From Chryseosolibacter indicum (GTDB lineage: Bacteria; Bacteroidota; Bacteroidia; Cytophagales; Cyclobacteriaceae), in the NCBI RefSeq assembly GCF_018598585.1, contig NZ_JAHESD010000001.1:143177-207176 (forward strand): a stretch of 64,000 nucleotides of DNA. The letters run 5' to 3'. Below the pieces are notes generated by a model that saw only the letters and a program-made list of their open reading frames with translations, searched no databases and was not told the DNA's origin. This document shows, one piece after another, positions 27,266-33,369 of this stretch (positions within the stretch are counted from its first letter, which is position 1; every line of letters starts with the position of its first letter). The position numbers and the translations under genes are program-made.

Positions 27266-27569
27266 TTATAACACAGTGTCATACCCGGTGCGCATGTAGC
27301 CAGCAATGGCTGCGGCATAGGCATTAGGAACACATAGCTTTTTAGCCTTCTGCCGATAGTAAGCTTTTTTTCTCGGATAGGTAAGTAGTTGTTTAGCAAA
27401 TCTTGATGCCTCCTTAAACTTAACTCTGGTAGTTTGTTGTGATTCGCTCTGCTTTTTAGGAAAAGATGGTTTTGACGCATGATGGTAGGCTTACCTATTT
27501 GCCCTAAACATGATTTTCCCTAAAGAGCCTCGCACCTTCAATAATGGAATTTGTTTCTATTCTAGTCAT
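27266..27569 (-). pseudogene. Decayed small gene with a frameshift and an internal stop
   Basis: Reading the minus strand from an ATG at 27569 gives MTRIETNSIIEG. A one-base frame change then continues as VRGSLGKIMFRANR, a TAA stop (27491-27493) interrupts, and the same frame resumes for 74 codons (AYHHASKPSFPKKQSESQQ, TTRVKFKEASRFAKQLL, AYYRQKAKKLCVPNAYAAAI) to the TAA at 27266. The pieces together match, as I remember it, a family of roughly 100-residue small proteins of Bacteroidota with conserved GxxGK-VF, SKPxFPKKQSE and NAYxxAI segments. The resumed frame has no start codon. The longest intact frame here (27241-27480) is a different frame and not the gene. Sequencing error is an alternative for the frameshift, not easily for both lesions. 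Confidence 0.6.
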
Positions 27570-27988
27570 AGTCCTTTTTTTCGGGAAACTTAACTTACAG
27601 TTTTGACAAATAGTGTCAAAAACCAGGCGCTTCAGGATTTTTATTGCAGAGGTATAAGTAAATTGTGTTTAAGGAAATGGTAGCAATAAGTGTTTTAAGT
27701 GTTTGTTCCGCATTCTCTCCACTTTTTCTGCTCTTATGCTCCACTTTCTGAAGATAACCAGAATTAAGAAAAAGTACTGTGGAAATGTTAGAAAGACGAG
27801 TTGTGCAATGATTGAAATGGATCTTTAAGATATTAAAAGGGTTTTGAGAAAGAGCGTAGAATTCTTATTTTATTGCTTTATGTGGTTATTGATGATTGCT
27901 ACGATGCCAACGCTTGATTAGCATTTGTTACCTGTTCTAAATAGTAAAATTAACCCTCTTGGAACCTATGTGAGATAAGTTGCGTGTG
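27570..27988. other. 419-base region without a gene; contains one palindrome
   Basis: No plausible coding frame. The only structure is the perfect inverted repeat TTTTGACA (27601-27608) and TGTCAAAA (27614-27621) around a 5-base spacer, which could be a regulator site or a small hairpin. It may belong to the promoter of the decayed minus-strand gene, since it lies about 30 bases upstream of its ATG. Confidence 0.4.
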
Positions 27989-29143
27989 TTATTTATTGTG
28001 TAGTTCCTTCTGCTTGTTGTGCCTTTGTCTTGATCTTTCTTTAGCGCGACTAATTGCTCTTCTCACAGGATTTTTTCGGTCTTCTTCTGCTGTGGTTTCA
28101 TCCCCAATTAAAAGAGCCCATGGTTTAAGATGGTCAACCCGTTCAAATATCAATTTCATAACCGCAAGTGCTGGTATTGCCAGAAACATGCCTGCGATGC
28201 CGGCCAATGCTCCACTGATAACAACACCAAGAATAATGGCTAGGGCATTTAGCTTTACTTTATTGCCTACAATTAATGGCATGAGTATGTTGTTGTCAAT
28301 CAGCTGAACGCCACTAAGAATTGCAACTACCCATATTGCGTCGACCGGATTTTGAGAAGACATTAGTGTAACGATCATGCAGAAGATGTTTGCTATAAGC
28401 ATACCGATGTATGGTACAATGTTCAGTATGGCAGAAAGCAGTGCAAGGAATACGGCGTACTTAATACCCAGGATAAAAAATCCGACGGTATTAAGTGCGA
28501 ATACTATACAAAGCTCGATAAGAAGGCCAGTAATATATTGTTGTGATATTACCTGAGACTCGTGTAGTACGTCACTAACCTTTTCTTTATTTCCATCTTT
28601 GAAGATCTCAATCATAAAACGTTTGATCATGTCTTTATGATATAGAATGAGAAAAGTGTATATAGGTAAAAAGATCACATAAGATATTACTTCTGTTAAT
28701 GTAACAAAAGTTCTACCAATTAACTGAGGGCTCTGTGTCTTCATCTTTTCAGCTGTATCGCTTAAGTATTCTTTCTGCGCACGCATTCCTATATTAAAGT
28801 TTTCAAATACCCATTGGTGCGCAGACCAAAGAAGTTGATTAAATCTCTTTTCCATCGCAGGAAAATCTGCAAGGAAGTTTGCAATCTGGGTTGAAAAGAA
28901 ATAGACGACAATGCCAAGGATGCTTAGCGATACAAGAAGCGATAAAACGATGGAGGGTATTTTGCCTACACCCAATCTTTTAAGGAATTTTGTTATTGGT
29001 AGTAGAAGGGTGGCAAGTAGTATGGCAAAGAAGAATGGCATTATAATTCCCTTGGCCAGGTAAATGCCAGCGGCTAAAACTGCGATACTAATAATGGTTA
29101 AACCAAATCGTAAGAAGAAGGGTGATTCCTGTGGATCGCTCAT
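27989..29143 (-). CDS. AI-2E family transporter (membrane permease)
   Basis: 384 residues with about eight membrane helices in the pattern of the AI-2 exporter superfamily: two early helices separated by PFFFAILLATLLLPITKFLKRLG, a long soluble middle, then the conserved late block ISQQYITGLLIELCIVFALNTVGFFILGIKYAVFLALLSAILNIVPYIGMLIANIFC and PLIVGNKVKLNALAIILGVVISGALAGIAGMFLAIPALAVMKLIFERVDHLKPWALLIGD. Family members export AI-2, Na+/H+ or unknown solutes; substrate cannot be predicted. The C-terminus ends in a basic tail (RAISRAKERSRQRHNKQKE). Divergent from the terC gene. Confidence 0.85.
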   Translation of the reverse strand: MSDPQESPFFLRFGLTIISIAVLAAGIYLAKGIIMPFFFAILLATLLLPITKFLKRLGVGKIPSIVLSLLVSLSILGIVVYFFSTQIANFLADFPAMEKRFNQLLWSAHQWVFENFNIGMRAQKEYLSDTAEKMKTQSPQLIGRTFVTLTEVISYVIFLPIYTFLILYHKDMIKRFMIEIFKDGNKEKVSDVLHESQVISQQYITGLLIELCIVFALNTVGFFILGIKYAVFLALLSAILNIVPYIGMLIANIFCMIVTLMSSQNPVDAIWVVAILSGVQLIDNNILMPLIVGNKVKLNALAIILGVVISGALAGIAGMFLAIPALAVMKLIFERVDHLKPWALLIGDETTAEEDRKNPVRRAISRAKERSRQRHNKQKELHNK

Positions 29144-29281
29144 AGGATACTCCCGCTAAAAAGATATGCCACCTTGTGTAAATTCATCTACACGGTTTCG
29201 GTAGATATTACGGATGTTCTGATTCAATATTCTTGTTTATGTATATGGTATAATCTTTACTCTTATTTAATAAAAACATTT

Positions 29282-30079
29282 ATGGCAGAGCTGTTGACTA
29301 CCGAGGGAATAGTAAGTCTTTTAACCCTAACGTTCCTTGAAATTGTATTAGGAATAGATAATATCATATTTATTTCAATAACATCAGATCGGCTACCGGA
29401 AAAGGATCAAAAGAAGGCACGAACCTTAGGAATATTGCTAGCCTTGTTTGTAAGAGTTGGGTTGCTGATGACAATAAGTTGGATCATCGGTCTTAAAGAT
29501 CCATTTATTACTTTCGGTGAATTTGAATTAAGCTTCCGTGATCTTATTCTGATTCTTGGCGGTCTATTTCTCTTGGGAAAGAGCTCGTCGGAGATACACG
29601 CTAAACTGGAAGGAGAAAATGAAGAGCATAGCTTTTCAAAGAAGCTTACGTTAAATTCAGCAATCATTCAAATTGTACTATTGGATGTGGTATTCTCTTT
29701 TGATTCGATTTTAACGGCTGTTGGGCTGGTAGATAGCATTGTAATTATGGTTATAGCAATTGTTATAGCCTTAGGAGTAATGTTAGCGTTCGCAAATAAT
29801 ATCAGTGCTTTTATCAATAAACATCCAGCGATGAAGTTGCTTGCCATATCTTTTTTAATGATGATAGGTCTTGTACTGGTTGTTGAGGGCTTTCATGTTC
29901 ATGTACCTAAAGGATACATTTATTTTTCGATGGCTTTTGCTTTAGGTGTTGAGTTTTTGAATATGAAGATCAGGAAACGTCAACAACCTGTAGCGCTTAA
30001 GAATCCAACCATGAGAGAAAACATAAAGATATCAGCAGACGATAGGGATCCTGTAAAAAGAAAACATAGAAACAATTAA
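29282..30079 (+). CDS. TerC family integral membrane protein
   Basis: 265 residues from the ATG at 29282; the longer in-frame extension back to 29174 does not fit the family, which begins MAELLTTEGIVSLLTLTFLEIVLGIDNIIFISI. Seven or more membrane helices are visible, with the paired acidic motifs LEIVLGIDNIIF and LLDVVFSFDSILTAVG that are diagnostic of TerC and are thought to bind metal. The C-terminus is a soluble charged tail. TerC-type proteins have been tied to tellurite resistance and to manganese export and metalation at the membrane in other bacteria. A small lipoprotein gene starts 14 bases downstream and probably shares the transcript. Confidence 0.9.
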   Translation: MAELLTTEGIVSLLTLTFLEIVLGIDNIIFISITSDRLPEKDQKKARTLGILLALFVRVGLLMTISWIIGLKDPFITFGEFELSFRDLILILGGLFLLGKSSSEIHAKLEGENEEHSFSKKLTLNSAIIQIVLLDVVFSFDSILTAVGLVDSIVIMVIAIVIALGVMLAFANNISAFINKHPAMKLLAISFLMMIGLVLVVEGFHVHVPKGYIYFSMAFALGVEFLNMKIRKRQQPVALKNPTMRENIKISADDRDPVKRKHRNN

Positions 30080-30093
30080 AACTTAATTACATT

Positions 30094-30261
30094 ATGAAGA
30101 ATCCATTCTTATTATTATTTGCGATAATGCTATTCTCAATGACAAGTTGTGAAGTTATTGGGGATATATTCGGTGCTGGTTTTTACACAGGCATGTTCGT
30201 AGTAGTTGCTGTTATTGTTCTTATTATTTGGCTTGTAGTCAGAATGGGGCGACGTAGGTAG
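30094..30261 (+). CDS. Small membrane lipoprotein (55 residues)
   Basis: A frame starting MKNPFLLLFAIMLFSMTSCEV, i.e. a short signal with lipobox MTSC, followed by GDIFGAGFYTGMFVVVAVIVLIIWLVV, one long membrane helix, and RMGRRR. Such tiny lipobox-plus-helix proteins are common in Bacteroidota and are sometimes mislabelled as phosphatidate cytidylyltransferase. It starts 14 bases after terC and is followed by a terminator, which supports its being a real co-transcribed gene. A longer minus-strand frame covers the same bases but crosses the terminator stem. Confidence 0.65.
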   Translation: MKNPFLLLFAIMLFSMTSCEVIGDIFGAGFYTGMFVVVAVIVLIIWLVVRMGRRR

Positions 30262-30330
30262 GACGTGCTTTACTTCAGTTCTTGTGTAATTACCTACCCA
30301 GGCCTTTCCTTTACCTGAATGTGGCTTTTT

Positions 30331-30355
30331 TGAAGTTGCTTTGGCAACTTTTTTC
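30331..30355 (+). terminator. Intrinsic terminator after terC and the small lipoprotein
   Basis: AAGTTGC (30333-30339) pairs perfectly with GCAACTT (30344-30350) around TTTG, followed by TTTTC. Confidence 0.8.
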
Positions 30356-30483
30356 TTATCGAGATAAAACGTAATACAACTACATTTCTGTTTACTTGAG
30401 CCAAACCATGCCTGACGCTTGCAACAGTTAAGCATACAATTTTAAATGGTTTGCGAAAATAATGTAAAACAAATTTAAATTGT

Positions 30484-31011
30484 ATGAAACTGAAGGGTAT
30501 GATGATGGTAACGAGCCTTATGGCTCTGTCTTTTTGCTGGGTAGGATGTGATGATGATGACGATGATGACTCACTATCGCAACAAGACAAAACTTTTATT
30601 GAACAGGTATCAATGGGGAACAGAGCCGAAATAGAATTAGGCCAGCTTGCCGCTACCAACTCAACAACGGCTGATGTACGCAACTTTGGCTTAAGCATGG
30701 CGTCTGAACATCAGACAGCGCAAGATGAGCTACGTGAGCTTGCAGATGATAAAGATGCTACATTTAAAAATGAACTTGATGCAGAGCATCAGGCATTAAA
30801 GACCCGCTTATCATCTTTAACTGGTTATCAGTTTGATACTGCTTATATAAACAGCCAGGTTCGCGATCACCAGAAAACGCTCACCATTTTTAACACACAG
30901 ATAAGTTCAGGAAAAGATCGACAGGTTAAAGATTATGCGAACAAATATCAGCCGCATATTCAAATGCACTTTAATGAAGCCACTGAAATTAAGAATTCAT
31001 TAGGTCAATAA
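30484..31011 (+). CDS. DUF4142 lipoprotein with poly-Asp export tag
   Basis: 175 residues. The signal peptide ends at a lipobox (WVGC, Cys22), and the Cys is followed at once by seven Asp residues; acidic residues right after the lipidated Cys are the recognised surface-export signal of Bacteroidota lipoproteins, so surface exposure is likely. The rest is a DUF4142 four-helix ferritin-like domain (DKTFIEQVSMGNRAEIELGQLAATN, VRNFGLSMASEHQTAQDELRELA, YINSQVRDHQKTLTIFNTQI, VKDYANKYQPHIQMHFNEATEIKNSL). DUF4142 proteins are common in stress loci; a specific activity is not known. The SRPBCC gene follows 25 bases later. Confidence 0.88.
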   Translation: MKLKGMMMVTSLMALSFCWVGCDDDDDDDSLSQQDKTFIEQVSMGNRAEIELGQLAATNSTTADVRNFGLSMASEHQTAQDELRELADDKDATFKNELDAEHQALKTRLSSLTGYQFDTAYINSQVRDHQKTLTIFNTQISSGKDRQVKDYANKYQPHIQMHFNEATEIKNSLGQ

Positions 31012-31036
31012 AATCACTTGAAAACCAACCCTAAAA

Positions 31037-31924
31037 ATGATGGAACCAGGAGTAATGACAGACACAATGGGTGAAAGCGATGTAAGCATGCTTACACCCG
31101 CAACAGGATCCAGTAATATTAACGTTGGGTCGACTGAGCGAATTGCCTCTGTACTACTAGGCGCAGCAGCTACTGTATATGGATTAAGAAATCTAGGTTC
31201 ATTAAGTGGAATTGCTATGACCATAGCAGGAGGGATGCTTGTTTACAGAGGTGCCTCGGGGTACTGTATGATAAACAATGCCATCGGAAGAAACACGGCC
31301 AGTAGGAAGACACCAGCAATGGAGGTGAGGGGCACGTTCACTGTCAACAAACCAAGAGCAGAAGTTTACGCTTATTGGAGGCATCTTGAAAATCTGCCTC
31401 AGTTCATGAAGCATCTTGAAAATGTTACCGTGAAAGATCAAATTCATTCAACATGGGTAGCGCGTATACCGGGGGGAGTTGGATCAGTAACATGGGAATC
31501 TGAAATTACAGAAGACAGACCAGGAGAATTAATAACATGGTCTTCATTACCTGGTTCAACAGTTGATAATGCAGGCGAAGTTCGGTTTCAGGATGCACCC
31601 GATAATATGGGCACCGAGATTAGAGTAAAGATCACCTATAGATTGCCAGCAGGAGATGTTGGGACTATTGCCGCAAAATTGTTTAGCCCTGTGGTAGAGA
31701 ATATGATAAAAGAAGATTTAAGAGGCTTCAAAAGTATTCTTGAAACAGGTGAAGTTCCAACCGTGGTGGACCAGTTGTTGGGCAGCGAGCCTGATAAAAG
31801 TAAGGTTAGGAAAACAAAACAATCTCAATCTAAAAAGAGAACAACTGATTATACTACAAGTGACTCACCTATCGACCAAAACACTATTCAGACTTTCGAA
31901 AACAATATGTTAGAAAGGGATTGA
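31037..31924 (+). CDS. SRPBCC protein with N-terminal DUF2892-like membrane segment
   Basis: 295 residues. Residues about 30-85 match the DUF2892/YgaP-type double membrane hairpin (STERIASVLLGAAATVYGLRN, IAMTIAGGMLVYRGASGYCMINNAIGRNT). Residues about 95-240 are a START/SRPBCC-type cavity domain (VRGTFTVNKPRAEVYAYWRHLENLPQFMKHLENV, then WESEITEDRPGELITWSSLPGS and VENMIKEDLRGFKSILETGE), a fold that binds hydrophobic ligands. The C-terminus is a basic Lys/Ser/Thr-rich tail. It follows the DUF4142 gene closely and precedes the PRC-barrel gene, forming a run of envelope-stress-type genes. Ligand and function are not known. Confidence 0.85.
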   Translation: MMEPGVMTDTMGESDVSMLTPATGSSNINVGSTERIASVLLGAAATVYGLRNLGSLSGIAMTIAGGMLVYRGASGYCMINNAIGRNTASRKTPAMEVRGTFTVNKPRAEVYAYWRHLENLPQFMKHLENVTVKDQIHSTWVARIPGGVGSVTWESEITEDRPGELITWSSLPGSTVDNAGEVRFQDAPDNMGTEIRVKITYRLPAGDVGTIAAKLFSPVVENMIKEDLRGFKSILETGEVPTVVDQLLGSEPDKSKVRKTKQSQSKKRTTDYTTSDSPIDQNTIQTFENNMLERD

Positions 31925-31948
31925 CAGGTTGAGTTAACTAGTATTTCT

Positions 31949-31990
31949 TAAGAGGGATTGCAACATGCGAATCAGCAAAACAATCCCTTA
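31949..31990 (+). promoter_or_regulatory. Hairpin in the leader of the first PRC-barrel gene
   Basis: TAAGAGGGATTG (31949-31960) pairs with CAATCCCTTA (31981-31990) with one bulge and a 20-base loop. No T-run follows, so it is a leader structure or a weak processing site and not a standard terminator. Confidence 0.35.
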
Positions 31991-32021
31991 GAGATATCGC
32001 ACTTATCAGTAGGGACAAAAA

Positions 32022-32027
32022 AGGAGG
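32022..32027 (+). promoter_or_regulatory. Strong Shine-Dalgarno sequence of the PRC-barrel gene
   Basis: AGGAGG sits four bases before the ATG at 32032. Nearly all other genes in this window lack such a site, as usual in Bacteroidota, so it is unusual here. Confidence 0.55.
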
Positions 32028-32031
32028 AGTT

Positions 32032-32451
32032 ATGAGTATGTTAGATAAATCATATGAGGTAGATAACCAAACAGGAACGAATCAGGAAGGACCTGATGCC
32101 AATCGCCCGTTACGAAGGCTTACTGCAACTTCAATTATAGGCGATAAGATTGAAAATCCCGAAGGAGACGATCTTGGAAGAATTGACAATCTCATGATTA
32201 ATGTAAGGTCAGGTAAAATAGACTATGTTGTGATAGAGTATGGTTCTTTTCTTGGCTTAGGTGGAAAGCTCTTTGCGATACCATTTAGTGAGCTACGTCC
32301 GGCCCCTGGCCGCAACGTTTTCATACTCGATCGCGATGAAGAATATTTGAAAAATTCTCCCGGGTTTGATCAAACACATTGGCCCGACACTAATGACCAT
32401 ACTTATTATGGTGATGTAGATTTATACTGGGGTTATTCTGCAGTTCCTTAA
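32032..32451 (+). CDS. PRC-barrel domain protein (copy 1)
   Basis: 139 residues with one PRC-barrel: RRLTATSIIGDKIENPEGDDLGRIDNLMINVRSGKIDYVVIEYGSFLGLGGKLFAIPFSELRPAPGRNVFILD. PRC-barrels occur in RNA processing, photosynthesis and as stand-alone stress proteins. The C-terminus SPGFDQTHWPDTND is shared with the paralogue at 56803-57240; the two are very similar over the whole length. No signal peptide or membrane helix, so cytoplasmic. It is preceded by an unusually good Shine-Dalgarno sequence and followed by a terminator. Role probably in general stress adaptation, by context. Confidence 0.85.
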   Translation: MSMLDKSYEVDNQTGTNQEGPDANRPLRRLTATSIIGDKIENPEGDDLGRIDNLMINVRSGKIDYVVIEYGSFLGLGGKLFAIPFSELRPAPGRNVFILDRDEEYLKNSPGFDQTHWPDTNDHTYYGDVDLYWGYSAVP

Positions 32452-32473
32452 CTTCTTTAAGAACATTTTCTTA

Positions 32474-32507
32474 GGAGGCTGTCTTACCGGGCAGCCTCTT
32501 TTATTTT
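32474..32507 (+). terminator. Intrinsic terminator after PRC-barrel copy 1
   Basis: GAGGCTG (32475-32481) pairs with CAGCCTC (32492-32498), followed by TTTTATTTT. It reaches into the end of the convergent EcsC gene. Confidence 0.8.
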
Positions 32508-33235
32508 ACTTCCTGCATTAACCGGATGCGATAAGCATTCATGGCTGTTGTTCCAAGTTTATCTGTTAGCTTGTGGTTTACAACAGCTCCCACCGCTGCG
32601 CCTATTCCCGGCACAAGTTGCAATAGCTTTGCAATATCAATGTAGTCTCGATATTCCTGTTGAAATTTCAACCAATCGAAACCATGAATATCTTCAGGAA
32701 GCCGTTTCTCGTATTTTTCCCAATCATTAATTAATTCAAAAACACTATTCCTGTGACTTTGGCTTGAAAAGGTAAGCTCGAAGATGTAAAGGATATAAAT
32801 CCGCTCTTTGAGATTTCGTACATCATATCCATATAATGAGGCAATTTCGAATAGCATTTTCATTTTCAACGCAAGCCAGATTGGGAAGTCAGCGAGCCCT
32901 AACAGAATACCGCCGGCACCTGTTACCGCGCCTTCTGCTGCCGCTGTGTTTCTATAAAATTTTATCCTTTCTAATACCCTTAATTCTCTTTGTTCCAAGG
33001 TCCGGTCATTAACCACTTTTGCTGTGGTGAATGTAGCTCCAAAAATAACAGCCCTTGTCATCTGTTTTATAGCAGTAGTAAAAGCATTATGGATTTTTTC
33101 GGGTATCAGGCTATTAATTCTGACTTGAATTTTTTTGGCCACGTTTTCTGCAAAGCCTGGAGGCTTTTCCATACGGCATTTCCACATGCTCAATTCAAGT
33201 GATGCTTTTTCCTGATATGTCATTTCACGCCCCAT
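32501..33235 (-). CDS. EcsC family protein
   Basis: 244 residues with the EcsC family layout: an N-terminal helical part, AEGAVTGAGGILLGLADFPIWLALKMKMLFEIASLYGYDVRNLKERIYILYIFEL, and near the end YRDYIDIAKLLQLVPGIGAAVGAVVNHKLTDKLGTTAMNAYRIRLM, the family hallmark with glycine-rich turns. The hydrophobic middle suggests membrane association. EcsC is named from the B. subtilis ecs locus, but its biochemical role remains unknown. Convergent with the PRC-barrel gene, separated by the terminator. Confidence 0.85.
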   Translation of the reverse strand: MGREMTYQEKASLELSMWKCRMEKPPGFAENVAKKIQVRINSLIPEKIHNAFTTAIKQMTRAVIFGATFTTAKVVNDRTLEQRELRVLERIKFYRNTAAAEGAVTGAGGILLGLADFPIWLALKMKMLFEIASLYGYDVRNLKERIYILYIFELTFSSQSHRNSVFELINDWEKYEKRLPEDIHGFDWLKFQQEYRDYIDIAKLLQLVPGIGAAVGAVVNHKLTDKLGTTAMNAYRIRLMQEVK

Positions 33236-33286
33236 CGAAAGAAGTTTAACAATGCGGATGCCAGCAACTTGTAGAAGTTTAGCGTC

Positions 33287-33320
33287 TTTTAGGCAGCCTT
33301 AAAGCTGCTTTGGCCTAAAA
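33287..33320. repeat. Inverted repeat upstream of the class A PBP gene
   Basis: TTTTAGG and CCTAAAA frame an inner GCAGC...GCTGC pair, together forming a nested hairpin between the divergent EcsC and PBP genes. Could be a leader structure or a regulator site. Confidence 0.35.
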
Positions 33321-33369
33321 GCTGGCAGCCGGAACAGAATTTTATGTTGTATGCGAATTAATAATATTT

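Noticed and set aside
27241..27480. 79-codon minus-strand open frame
   Set aside because: Its translation is not protein-like; a neighbouring frame carries the remnant of the real gene (27266-27569).
30136..30435. 99-codon minus-strand open frame, lysine-rich
   Set aside because: It overlaps the small lipoprotein gene and crosses the terminator stem, and has no motif or export signal. A real gene cannot be excluded fully.
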